From CAYMAX01 sp964388595 (lineage in GTDB: Bacteria > Bacteroidota > Bacteroidia > Bacteroidales > UBA932): a stretch of DNA of 36,436 bases. Made by a program: the position numbers and the translations under genes. Where the stretch lies: NCBI GenBank assembly GCA_964388595.1, contig CAYMAX010000010.1:1-36436 (forward strand), written 5' to 3'. The notes below the pieces were generated by a model. It did no database searches. It worked only from the letters and a program-made list of their open reading frames with translations, and was not told the DNA's origin. Positions 8,073 through 16,476 of this stretch are shown in pieces. Position 1 is the first letter of the stretch; the number at the start of each line of letters is the position of its first letter.

Positions 8073-9071
8073 ATGAATAAAAAAGATTATAAACACGTAT
8101 TTGTATTTGCTGAACAGCGTGAAGGTGTTATACAGTCTGTCGCACTTGAACTTATCGGTAAAGCATCTTCTCTGGCGAAAGAACTTGGAGAGAAAGTGGT
8201 GGCCGTTTTGCCCGGATACAAGATTACAGCTCAAGCCAAAACTCTCATCGAATATGGCGCCGACGAAGTCATCTGCATTGATGACATACAGCTTCAACAC
8301 TACCTTACAGAACAATATTCTCAAGCCATTTATCAGGTCATTACTGCATTCAGACCAAGCATCTTTCTGCTGGGTGCCACTACTATAGGTAGAGACCTTG
8401 GACCTCGTCTTTCTGCACGTTTAGGCACCGGTCTTACAGCAGATTGTACCAAACTCGAAATATCAGAGGACAAACAGTTGATGATGACACGTCCTGCATT
8501 TGGCGGCAATCTTATGGCTACCATTATGTGTACAGAACACAGACCTCAGATGTCCACTGTTCGCCCCGGTGTCATGCAGAAACTCTCCCCGATTAGCTCC
8601 CGTAAAGGTGTGACTGTAAAATTCGAACCCAAATTTGACCTTTCCAAGATAAAAGTCCGGCTTGTCGAGACAGTCAAAGAGAAACGTGATAAAATCGACA
8701 TTGCAGATGCAAAAATCCTCGTTTCAGGAGGAAGAGGAGTAGGGTGCAAGGAGGGTTTTGCCAAGCTTGAGAAGCTTGCCAAGGTGCTTGGAGCGGAAGT
8801 TTCTTCTTCTCGAGCAATGGTAGACGCAGGTGTAATGCCTCATGACAGGCAGGTTGGTCAGACAGGTAAGACTGTTCGTCCCGATTTATACTTTGCATTG
8901 GGCATTTCCGGCGCTATACAGCATTTAGCCGGGATGGAAGAGTCAGATTATATAATAGCAATCAATAAAGACAAATTTGCCCCCATTTTTCAGGTATCTG
9001 ACCTCGGTATAGTAGGAGATGTCAATAAAGTCGTTCCTCTCCTCACAGAGCGTTTAAAAGGCCTTAAATAG
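8073..9071 (+). CDS. etfA: electron transfer flavoprotein alpha subunit
   Basis: A 332-residue EtfA. The C-terminal FAD domain carries VSGGRGVG, then SRAMVDAG, GQTGKTVRPDLYFALGISG and AINKDKFAPIFQVSDLGIVGD, all characteristic. The N-terminal domain I has the usual ADEVICID and GATTIGRDLGPRLSARLGTGLTADC pattern (quoted in part). It pairs with EtfB to feed Bcd. It is the last gene of the + strand fermentation operon. Its final 8 bases overlap the 3' end of the convergent serpin gene, so there is no free spacer for a terminator and any termination must happen within the serpin coding region. Confidence 0.95.
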   Translation: MNKKDYKHVFVFAEQREGVIQSVALELIGKASSLAKELGEKVVAVLPGYKITAQAKTLIEYGADEVICIDDIQLQHYLTEQYSQAIYQVITAFRPSIFLLGATTIGRDLGPRLSARLGTGLTADCTKLEISEDKQLMMTRPAFGGNLMATIMCTEHRPQMSTVRPGVMQKLSPISSRKGVTVKFEPKFDLSKIKVRLVETVKEKRDKIDIADAKILVSGGRGVGCKEGFAKLEKLAKVLGAEVSSSRAMVDAGVMPHDRQVGQTGKTVRPDLYFALGISGAIQHLAGMEESDYIIAINKDKFAPIFQVSDLGIVGDVNKVVPLLTERLKGLK

Positions 9072-10191
9072 TGATATTCCGCACCTCTCCGGCGAATAAT
9101 ATTTCTCCGGAGGTGGTATCGCGGATAAAGAAGATGAAGGGACGATTGACATTGAATTCTTTCGGAGGTTCCGGATTAAAGGAAGATTTCATCAATCCCA
9201 CTATCGTCACGGCAGCTGCTTCTGTGCCCGCTTCAGTTACTTCTACATAAGATTTTTGTTTGATTAGAGAGATAACCATCTTTTCCCTGCTCATTGCACT
9301 GAAATCGGCGAGAGAGGTGAAAGAAATAGGCATACCCATTCGTGAAAGGTTGTCATTGAGCTTGATATCGTATTCTATGCGAAATTTAGGGAAATGAATG
9401 CGTACCTCCGGGTATTCAAAAGAGTCAATCCATTGTTTAAAAGTATTTTGATCGAGTGCGGAGACTATCTCGGAAGTGGTTTTACCCTCACAAGGGAGGA
9501 TGATATCCATAACGAAAGAGCCATTGCCATAACTCATCTCCACCATGCTGACAAGTTCGTTGGAATAATAATTAAAATTATTAGTAAGTGTCATCATATC
9601 AACATCTTTAACAGAGTTGTTGATACCGTGAAACTCTTTTGTTTCAGTGAAGTCAGGCTCGAAAGGTATTGACCATAATCCCTTAAAATACAGAGCATTA
9701 ATAATAAACATCAAATCGTCGGGAGATACTGAATCTATGATTTCATCAATTCTGCCATTTGTTTTGTCCGAACACCACTTGTTGATGATGTTTTCGTTCC
9801 CAGGGATAGAAAAGTCAAGATATTGAGCGGTAGCATCAAATTTCCCCCTCAAGTTACGCATAAAAGCCTTTTTGACCTTCATTCTTTGATTAATCCAAAG
9901 AGAATTTGCAACATCTATCTGAACTGTCTCATCGTATAAAACAAGATTCTTGGTAAGGTTTTTGTAATATTCATCCACCATCTTCAGGGTAGCATCATTA
10001 TCCCATCCCAAGACATACTTCATCTGTTCCAATGTCTCCCCTGAAGCTCCATTTGCAGCCATTGTAATAGCCATCGAGGCACTGAGAGGGGATATGAAAA
10101 TACAATCAGACTTATCATTTGCAGATACATCTTTCAGTAGATTGAATGCAAACTGATTTAAAAATAAAAAAGTGATGAGTTTGGCTATCAT
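9064..10191 (-). CDS. serpin (serine/cysteine protease inhibitor)
   Basis: A 375-residue complete serpin core. Helix A is FAFNLLKD, followed by FISPLSASMAITMAANGA, and the breach/shutter segment is FNVNRPFIFFI near the C-terminus. The reactive-centre hinge EAGTEAAAVT (P17 to P8, residues 320-329) has the small residues needed for loop insertion, so it should be inhibitory. Canonical numbering puts Ser336 at P1 and Lys335 at P2. The loop is about four residues longer than alpha-1-antitrypsin on the primed side, so Lys335 could act as P1 and target trypsin-like proteases. Only 12 residues precede helix A (MIAKLITFLFLN), hydrophobic but with no clear cleavage site or lipobox. No in-frame ATG lies further upstream. 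It resembles the Tannerella serpin miropin in family terms. Confidence 0.93.
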   Translation of the reverse strand: MIAKLITFLFLNQFAFNLLKDVSANDKSDCIFISPLSASMAITMAANGASGETLEQMKYVLGWDNDATLKMVDEYYKNLTKNLVLYDETVQIDVANSLWINQRMKVKKAFMRNLRGKFDATAQYLDFSIPGNENIINKWCSDKTNGRIDEIIDSVSPDDLMFIINALYFKGLWSIPFEPDFTETKEFHGINNSVKDVDMMTLTNNFNYYSNELVSMVEMSYGNGSFVMDIILPCEGKTTSEIVSALDQNTFKQWIDSFEYPEVRIHFPKFRIEYDIKLNDNLSRMGMPISFTSLADFSAMSREKMVISLIKQKSYVEVTEAGTEAAAVTIVGLMKSSFNPEPPKEFNVNRPFIFFIRDTTSGEILFAGEVRNITI

Positions 10192-10217
10192 ATTGATGAT
10201 TATTAATTGATAATATC

Positions 10218-10225
10218 CAAAGATA
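10218..10225 (-). promoter_or_regulatory. candidate Bacteroidetes -7 element for the serpin gene
   Basis: Read on the - strand this is TATCTTTG, a perfect TAnnTTTG match, 26 bases before the serpin ATG, implying a leader of about 20 bases. A -33 TTTG is not clear: a weaker TTGG lies 15 bases further up. The + strand promoter of the next gene occupies the same 108-base spacer. Confidence 0.45.
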
Positions 10226-10235
10226 GTATAACTTC

Positions 10236-10268
10236 TTTGACCAATGTGGAAAGTATTGACTATTTTTG
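10236..10268 (+). promoter_or_regulatory. Bacteroidetes-type promoter of the membrane lipid cassette
   Basis: TTTG at 10236-10239, a 21-base spacer, then TATTTTTG at 10261-10268. This fits the known Bacteroides sigma-ABfr pattern (TTTG at -33, TAnnTTTG at -7). The implied transcription start near 10275 leaves a leader of about 25 bases before the ATG at 10300. Confidence 0.6.
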
Positions 10269-10299
10269 AAATTAAATTAACTCAATAATAAATGATAAT

Positions 10300-11004
10300 A
10301 TGGAAAAAGAATCTGCTGTTCGAATTCAAACATCGATTTTAAATCCTGCTGAGAAGAAAGTTTTAACATGGCTTGCCCAGAGGATGCCAAGGTGGATTAA
10401 TTCAGATATGCTGACTTATATCGGTCTGGGCGGCGCAGTGATATGCGCAGTTGGTTTTTTTCTATCCAGATATAACCTTAATTATCTCTGGCTTTCCTCC
10501 TTCGGTCTGTTAGTCAACTGGTACGGAGATAGTCTTGATGGCTCTTTGGCCAGGTACAGACACACTCAACGGCCTGTTTATGGTTTCTTCATCGATCACA
10601 ATATTGACAGTCTTACCATAGCCATTATGTGTATCGGAGCCGGTCTCTCCAATCTTGTCTCACTGCCTGTAGCTCTCTTCGTGTTGATAGGTTATCTGAT
10701 AGTATCCATTTATACCTACATTGGTGCCCATCTGAAAGGTGAATTCAAAATCACATACGGCAAACTTGGACCCACAGAATTCCGCGTGATTGTCATTATT
10801 CTCAATACACTTTTGATTTATCTCCCCAACGCAGAGAAAATTTATCATTTCTGGGGCTTGAATATGACAGTTCTTGATATAGCCGGCAGTATTATGGCCA
10901 TAGCTTTATTATTGATTCATAACATTACCTTCCTCAAAGACAAGAGGTATTACTCCAAGATAGATCCACCCAAACCTTATAATCCCACTAAGGAAAATAA
11001 GTGA
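10300..11004 (+). CDS. CDP-alcohol phosphatidyltransferase family membrane enzyme
   Basis: A 234-residue integral membrane protein with the CDP-alcohol phosphotransferase signature at 77-103: D77, D80-G81, A84-R85, G95, D99, D103. The spacer between AR and G is nine residues, slightly longer than the usual seven or eight. About six hydrophobic segments are visible. The family swaps CMP on a CDP-lipid or CDP-alcohol for an alcohol head group and acts at the inner membrane. The acceptor (glycerol phosphate, inositol phosphate, serine or other) cannot be told from sequence. It opens a three-gene cassette: its TGA overlaps the GTG of the GtrA-like gene by four bases. The products probably work on the same lipid. 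Confidence 0.85.
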   Translation: MEKESAVRIQTSILNPAEKKVLTWLAQRMPRWINSDMLTYIGLGGAVICAVGFFLSRYNLNYLWLSSFGLLVNWYGDSLDGSLARYRHTQRPVYGFFIDHNIDSLTIAIMCIGAGLSNLVSLPVALFVLIGYLIVSIYTYIGAHLKGEFKITYGKLGPTEFRVIVIILNTLLIYLPNAEKIYHFWGLNMTVLDIAGSIMAIALLLIHNITFLKDKRYYSKIDPPKPYNPTKENK

Positions 11005-11438
11005 TACGCACTTACGTTGAATTTGTTTTAAGCAGGCTTGTAGGTACTGCTGTAGACACGGGGGTACTGTGGCTCTTTTCGTCTTGTATTTTTACCTCAT
11101 ACGTGGGTCAATGTATCATATCTCCAATGATATCTTTCGAATGTGCCGTCTTTACCAATTTCCTCTTTTCATATTATTGGGTATGGGGGAAACGACGTGA
11201 TGAAGTCAATCAGGGAGCCAAAAAAAGTTTCTGGACCCATTTTCTGAAATTCAATGTCTCCTCTTTAAGCGCTTTTGGGGTCAAAATGGCGTTTTTGCTA
11301 CTATTCCAGACATTATTGGGATGGAATGTGGTTTGGTGCAACTTGTTAGCATTATGTATCTCAGGACTAGTCAACTTCTTCCTATCAGAATTTGTGGTCT
11401 TTAAGAAAAAGAAAAGCGATGGAAGTACTATCAATTGA
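11001..11438 (+). CDS. GtrA-like four-helix membrane protein
   Basis: A 145-residue protein with four hydrophobic helices and the GtrA pattern: RLVGTAVDTGVLWLF near the N-terminus, then FECAVFTNFLFSYYWVW, an LKFNVSSLSAFGVKMAFL helix, and a final helix ending in NFFLSEFVVFKKK. GtrA-family proteins are thought to help move or present undecaprenyl-phosphate-linked sugars across the inner membrane. The start is GTG at 11001 within GTGA, overlapping the upstream stop. No other in-frame start gives the first helix. Its position between a lipid head-group transferase and an acyltransferase suggests a role with a lipid carrier, which is inference. Confidence 0.8.
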   Translation: MIRTYVEFVLSRLVGTAVDTGVLWLFSSCIFTSYVGQCIISPMISFECAVFTNFLFSYYWVWGKRRDEVNQGAKKSFWTHFLKFNVSSLSAFGVKMAFLLLFQTLLGWNVVWCNLLALCISGLVNFFLSEFVVFKKKKSDGSTIN

Positions 11439-12255
11439 AGATTTTGAAAAAGCCTCTCCCATATTCCGGGGTAATTTCGGACACTGGATGGCTTCGACCA
11501 TTATGAATATCTCAGGAATCTCGGAAATCAATGATTATTGCGAAGATATTTACCATCTTTCAGGATCAGACTTTACAGATGCTCTTTTACAAAAACTCAA
11601 AGTAAAAGTAAGTGTAGGCAATGCAGAGAGATTGCTTGCTCTCCCTGAAGGGGCCTTCATCACTATCAGTAATCATCCCTACGGAGGTCTTGACGGGGTT
11701 ATGCTGATAGATATTTTTGGTAAGATTCGTCCTGATTTCAAAGTGATGGTCAACAGAGTGCTTTCTTTCATCAAATCTCTCAATCCCAACTTTATCTCAG
11801 TGGTGCCCTCAAATAACAAAAACGTAGGTACATCTTCTCAAAGCATAGTAGGCATCAAACAGACAATAGCCCACCTCCGTGAAGGACATCCATTGGGACT
11901 CTTTCCTGCAGGAGCTGTCTCTGACATCCATTTTAAGGAACATATCATATCAGATAGAGAATGGATGGAGAGTATCATCCGTCTTATCAAATCGGTAAGA
12001 GTTCCTATCGTCCCGGTGAGATTTTTCGATAAGAATTCTTTATTTTTCTATAGTTTGGGTCTGATAAACTGGAAAATCAGAGTATGCCGGCTGCCCAAGG
12101 AAGTACTGAACAAGAAAAATACCACTCAGCATATCGGTATCGGCAATATTATTACCCCCCAAGAGCAGGATAACTATCAAGATATTGATTCATTCCGCAG
12201 ATTTCTCCGTTCTTCGGTCTACGATATGCCCATCTCAGAGAATTGGCAAGATTAA
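11419..12255 (+). CDS. PlsC-like lysophospholipid/aminolipid O-acyltransferase
   Basis: From the ATG at 11419 the protein is 278 residues. A TTG at 11392 is open but lies inside the GtrA-like gene and adds only nine residues. Acyltransferase block I is NHPYGGLDG with His86 and Asp92 (H-x5-D rather than the H-x4-D of PlsC), and block III is FPAGAVS at 162-168. The NHPxGGLDG form is typical of the hemolysin/OlsA-like branch, which in Bacteroides includes the O-acyltransferase of glycine lipid synthesis. There is no N-acyltransferase partner nearby. It overlaps the GtrA-like gene by 20 bases. Its stop and that of the convergent antiporter gene share the palindrome TTAA at 12252-12255. Confidence 0.82.
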   Translation: MEVLSIEDFEKASPIFRGNFGHWMASTIMNISGISEINDYCEDIYHLSGSDFTDALLQKLKVKVSVGNAERLLALPEGAFITISNHPYGGLDGVMLIDIFGKIRPDFKVMVNRVLSFIKSLNPNFISVVPSNNKNVGTSSQSIVGIKQTIAHLREGHPLGLFPAGAVSDIHFKEHIISDREWMESIIRLIKSVRVPIVPVRFFDKNSLFFYSLGLINWKIRVCRLPKEVLNKKNTTQHIGIGNIITPQEQDNYQDIDSFRRFLRSSVYDMPISENWQD

Positions 12256-13226
12256 AGGTTGTAAATCAGCCACCCCATGTAGCCGAAATAAAGCAGAACA
12301 AAGATGAGACCTTCCCATCTGTCAATTACTTTTTTCTTAAAGGAATAAGCAGAAATGAAAATTGCTACTGAAGTGAACAGCATCATACTCAAATCGACCA
12401 TGGTAATGTTGTCCATTGACAGGGGATGGATGAGCGACGATACTCCGAGAATGAGAAGGATGTTGAAAATATTGGAACCGATAATATTGCCAAGAGCCAT
12501 CTGCCCCCTTTTCTTAATAGCAGCCACCAAAGAAGCGGCAAGTTCGGGAAGAGAAGTACCCACTGCCATAAGAGTAATTCCTATAAAAGCATCGGAAATG
12601 CCGAAGTGAGAGGCAATGGCGACACCGGAATTGACAAATAATTGTCCGCCGAAGATAAGTCCGGCCAGTCCCCCTGCGATAAAGACTATTGAGAGACCAA
12701 GGGAGTATTGTTTTTTGGGCAATTCAGCACATTCTACCTGTTCCAACCCATCTGAAGGTTTGGCTGTCTTGAATGAATAATACATAAAAAGAGAAAAACA
12801 AAGCAAGAAAATGCCACCATCTATTCTGGAAAGAGTATCCGATGTGCTACCTAGGAAAATCGTATCAGATCCGAAAATAAAAAGCATTACAGAGGCCAAC
12901 AAGCATATTGGAATATCTCTTCTGATGTTGGTTTTAGTGAGAGCTATAGGGGCGACAAGTGCTACCACACCGAGTATCAGAAACGTATTTGCTATGTTGG
13001 AACCTATGATATTGCCAACTGAAATGTCTGAATTGCCCTGAATGGCTGAAATAAAACTCACAACCATCTCCGGGGCAGATGTGCCGAAGCCGACTATTGT
13101 AAGTCCCACCACAAATTCAGAAATACCATATTTGCGGGCAATGCTTGAAGAACCATCCACTAAATAATTGGCTCCAGTCAAGATTAGCAGAAGTCCCAAA
13201 AAGAGTTTAACGACGACCCATAGCAT
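12252..13226 (-). CDS. K+-independent Ca2+/Na+ (or H+) antiporter, YrbG-like
   Basis: A 324-residue protein of about ten membrane helices built from two inverted halves. Each half has the CaCA alpha repeat: GFGTSAPEM with GNIIGSNIANT in the first, and AVGTSLPEL with GNIIGSNIFNI in the second. The acidic residues of both repeats, which bind Ca2+, are intact. The loop between the halves (about 155-170) is hydrophilic and short, as in bacterial YrbG-type proteins. It exports Ca2+ across the inner membrane in exchange for Na+ or H+. It is the last gene of the - strand run, 23 bases after carB. Its metabolic link with carB is not obvious. Confidence 0.92.
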   Translation of the reverse strand: MLWVVVKLFLGLLLILTGANYLVDGSSSIARKYGISEFVVGLTIVGFGTSAPEMVVSFISAIQGNSDISVGNIIGSNIANTFLILGVVALVAPIALTKTNIRRDIPICLLASVMLFIFGSDTIFLGSTSDTLSRIDGGIFLLCFSLFMYYSFKTAKPSDGLEQVECAELPKKQYSLGLSIVFIAGGLAGLIFGGQLFVNSGVAIASHFGISDAFIGITLMAVGTSLPELAASLVAAIKKRGQMALGNIIGSNIFNILLILGVSSLIHPLSMDNITMVDLSMMLFTSVAIFISAYSFKKKVIDRWEGLIFVLLYFGYMGWLIYNL

Positions 13227-13249
13227 AAAATTAAAGATTAAGATTAATA

Positions 13250-16200
13250 TTATTTGTACTCATCCCAACTTTTTATCTGTATCTCATCAAGCGAGATGGT
13301 GCAAAACGCAATGATAAATGCAGCAGCAAGACGGGTATTTGTAATCAAAGGGATGTTAAAATCGATAGATGCTCGTCTTATCTTGTATCCATTTTCGAGC
13401 TCTACAGATGTGAGGTTTTTGGGGATATTGATGACCAAATCTATCTTTCTGTCATGAATCAATTGGAGTGCCTGAGGGTGCTTTTCCTCTTCACTTGGCC
13501 AATAAACTAATGAACATGGTACTTTATTGTCGCACAGATATTTATACGTACCACCTGTAGCAAAGATTGAATAACCTTTCTTAACTAAAAGCATAGTGGC
13601 GGAGAGGAGCTCGGCTTTCTGTTTGCCGTCTCCTGAAGAGATTAAAATGTTCTTGGCAGGAATGGTATATCCGACAGAAAGCATAGATTTTAAAATCGCT
13701 TCATTGGTGTCATCTCCGATGCACCCGACTTCACCGGTGGAAGCCATATCTACTCCGAGGACAGGGTCTGCCTTTTGAAGTCTGGAGAAAGAGAATTGGG
13801 AGGCCTTGATGCCGACATAATCGAGGTCGAAAGCACTTTTTTCGGGCGGAACGACCTTTTCACCTATCATTACCCGTGTGGCAAGTTCAATGAAATTGAT
13901 TTTAAGTACTTTTGATACAAAGGGGAAGCTTCGGGAGGCTCTAAGATTGCATTCAATGACCTTGATATCGTTTTCTTTGGCCAGAAATTGAATATTGAAA
14001 GGTCCCGAAATGTGGAGGCCGTCACTTATTTTACGGGCGATCTTCTTAATTCTCCTTACTGTCTCGATATATAGTTTCTGAGGGGGGAACTGGATAGTGG
14101 CATCGCCGGAATGGACACCGGCGAACTCAATATGTTCAGAGATGGCATAAGCTATTATTACCCCTTTATCGGCCACGGCATCGAACTCTATTTCTTTAGC
14201 ATGCTGAATAAATTCGCTAACCACAACAGGGTGTTTTTTAGACACATTCGCAGCTAACTTCAAGAATTGCTCTAATTCAGTATCATTGGAGCAGACATTC
14301 ATTGCCGCACCTGAAAGGACGTATGAAGGCCGTACGAGTACAGGGTATCCGACTACCTCCACAAACTTATGAATATCGGTGAGGGATGTCAGTTCTTTCC
14401 AGCGTGGTTGGTCAACGCCAATCGCGTCGAGCATAGAAGAAAAGCGATGCCTGTCTTCGGCGTTGTCAATGCTGTCAGAAGAGGTTCCAAGGATATTGAC
14501 ACCTGCATCAGTAAGTCTTGTTGCTAAATTATTGGGGATTTGACCTCCCACAGATACTATGACGCCATGAGGATTTTCCAAATCGTATATGTCAAGTACC
14601 CTTTCATAAGTGAGTTCATCAAAATAGAGACGATCACACATATCATAGTCTGTCGAGACAGTTTCAGGGTTGTAGTTAATCATAACACCCCGCCATCCCG
14701 AGTGGCGAATGGTCTGAAGAGCATTCACACTGCACCAGTCAAATTCGACAGATGAACCAATACGATAGGCTCCAGAACCTAAAACTATAATAGACTTTTT
14801 ATCACCCAAATACGTTACATCAGATGAAGTACCATTGTAAGTTAAATAGAGGTAATTGGTGAGGGCAGGAAATTCTGCCGCCAGGGTATCAATCTGCTTG
14901 ACAACAGGGACAATCCCCATCTCTTTACGGTACTTGCGAACCATCTTTACCATCTCTTCAGTATCGATGGATTCCTTGAGAATGTGACGTCCTATCTGGA
15001 AATCGGAGAATCCCTGAGACTTGGCTTTCTTCATCAGAGAGGGAGAAAGACTGTCAAGGGAAGTGAGGGAGGAGAGTTCCCGGGCAGTTTCTATTATGTT
15101 GTAGAGTTTGTAGAGGAACCACTTGTCGATTTGGGTAAGATCGTGAATCTGATCTACGGTATATCCTTTCTGAAATGCTTCAGATATGACGAAAATACGA
15201 TTATCGGTAGGTTCTCGAAGGGCTTTGTCGATATTTTCCACCACTACGCCCTTATTGGCTGTGAAGCCGTGTGCTCCCTGACCTATCATTCTTAGCCCTT
15301 TTTGGAGCGTTTCTTCAAATGAACGCCCGATGGCCATAACTTCCCCGACACTCTTCATACTGCTCCCAATTTCGCGTGAAACGCCGTGAAATTTGGATAA
15401 ATCCCAACGGGGTATCTTACATACGATATAATCAATGGCAGGTTCGAAAAAGGCTGGAGTAGTCTTGGTAATGGAGTTTTTCAATTCGAAAAGGCCATAT
15501 CCGAGCCCAAGCTTGGCGGCTACAAACGCAAGCGGATAGCCGGTAGCCTTGGATGCAAGGGCAGAAGAACGGCTCAAGCGGGCATTGACCTCAATGACTC
15601 TGTACTCTTCGGACATGGGATCGAATGCAAATTGGATATTACACTCTCCGATAATCCCGATGTGACGCACTATCTTGATGGCGAGCTCACGGAGCATATT
15701 GTACTCGTGATTGGTAAGTGTCTGGGAAGGGGCCACAACTATACTTTCTCCGGTGTGAATACCCAGAGGATCGAAATTTTCCATATTGCAGACAGTGATG
15801 CAGTTGTCGTAACTGTCACGAACCACTTCGTATTCAATCTCTTTCCACCCTTTTAACGATTTCTCCACCAGCACCTGAGATGAATATGAAAATGATTTTT
15901 CTGCCAATTTGAGCAGTTCATCTTCATTATCGCAAAATCCACTTCCAAGCCCTCCAAGAGCATAGGCAGCACGGAGAATAACAGGATATCCCAATTCAGA
16001 TGCAGCAGAAACTGCGTCTGTGACATTCTCTACAGCGTGACTTTTAATGGTTTTTACATCTATTTCGTCGAGTTTTTCTATGAAAAGTTCCCTGTCCTCA
16101 GTATCAATGATGGATTGGACAGGTGTGCCTAATACTTTGATGCCGTACTTGTCAAGAATCCCTTCACGATAGAGGGCTACTCCGCAATTCAAAGCTGTCT

Positions 16201-16474
16201 GCCCACCAAATGCCAGCAATATACCCTGTGGCTTCTCTTTTTTGATGACTTCCTCTACGAAGAAGGGGGTGACGGGCAGATAATAAATTTTGTCAGCAAT
16301 CCCTTCTGAGGTCTGAACTGTGGCAATGTTGGGGTTGATGAGGATAGTCAAAATACCCTCTTCTCTCATAGCTTTGAGTGCTTGCGAACCGGAATAATCA
16401 AATTCACCGGCTTCTCCAATCTTCAATGCTCCGGAACCGAGCAATAATACTTTTTTGATATTTGTATTGTTCAT
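13250..16474 (-). CDS. carB: carbamoyl-phosphate synthase large subunit (CAD-like sequence type)
   Basis: At 1074 residues it is full length, with two ATP-grasp halves, the oligomerisation region and a C-terminal MGS-type regulatory domain (FATGGTYKYL). It makes carbamoyl phosphate from ammonia (from CarA), bicarbonate and two ATP, for pyrimidine and arginine synthesis. The first half carries LGSGALKIGEAGEFDYSGSQ, NPNIATVQTSEGIADK, KSLKGWKEIEYEVVRD, NMENFDPLGIHTGESIVVAP and KIPRWDLSKF. These are near-identical to the eukaryotic CAD/CPS2 enzyme as I remember it, and differ from E. coli CarB, which has GAGPIVIGQACEFDYSGAQ and NSNPATIM. It follows carA with a two-base gap and is co-transcribed with it. 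Confidence 0.97.
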   Translation of the reverse strand: MNNTNIKKVLLLGSGALKIGEAGEFDYSGSQALKAMREEGILTILINPNIATVQTSEGIADKIYYLPVTPFFVEEVIKKEKPQGILLAFGGQTALNCGVALYREGILDKYGIKVLGTPVQSIIDTEDRELFIEKLDEIDVKTIKSHAVENVTDAVSAASELGYPVILRAAYALGGLGSGFCDNEDELLKLAEKSFSYSSQVLVEKSLKGWKEIEYEVVRDSYDNCITVCNMENFDPLGIHTGESIVVAPSQTLTNHEYNMLRELAIKIVRHIGIIGECNIQFAFDPMSEEYRVIEVNARLSRSSALASKATGYPLAFVAAKLGLGYGLFELKNSITKTTPAFFEPAIDYIVCKIPRWDLSKFHGVSREIGSSMKSVGEVMAIGRSFEETLQKGLRMIGQGAHGFTANKGVVVENIDKALREPTDNRIFVISEAFQKGYTVDQIHDLTQIDKWFLYKLYNIIETARELSSLTSLDSLSPSLMKKAKSQGFSDFQIGRHILKESIDTEEMVKMVRKYRKEMGIVPVVKQIDTLAAEFPALTNYLYLTYNGTSSDVTYLGDKKSIIVLGSGAYRIGSSVEFDWCSVNALQTIRHSGWRGVMINYNPETVSTDYDMCDRLYFDELTYERVLDIYDLENPHGVIVSVGGQIPNNLATRLTDAGVNILGTSSDSIDNAEDRHRFSSMLDAIGVDQPRWKELTSLTDIHKFVEVVGYPVLVRPSYVLSGAAMNVCSNDTELEQFLKLAANVSKKHPVVVSEFIQHAKEIEFDAVADKGVIIAYAISEHIEFAGVHSGDATIQFPPQKLYIETVRRIKKIARKISDGLHISGPFNIQFLAKENDIKVIECNLRASRSFPFVSKVLKINFIELATRVMIGEKVVPPEKSAFDLDYVGIKASQFSFSRLQKADPVLGVDMASTGEVGCIGDDTNEAILKSMLSVGYTIPAKNILISSGDGKQKAELLSATMLLVKKGYSIFATGGTYKYLCDNKVPCSLVYWPSEEEKHPQALQLIHDRKIDLVINIPKNLTSVELENGYKIRRASIDFNIPLITNTRLAAAFIIAFCTISLDEIQIKSWDEYK

Positions 16475-16476
16475 AG

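Noticed and set aside
9082..9115. Inverted repeat CACCTC...GAGGTG just after the etfA stop, as a terminator
   Set aside because: The stem is only about six pairs with a large loop, has no T-run and lies within the serpin coding sequence, where it encodes the C-terminal strand.
14984..15295. Open frame of 103 codons opposite carB
   Set aside because: It is a shadow of the carB coding frame with no domain, promoter or neighbour support.
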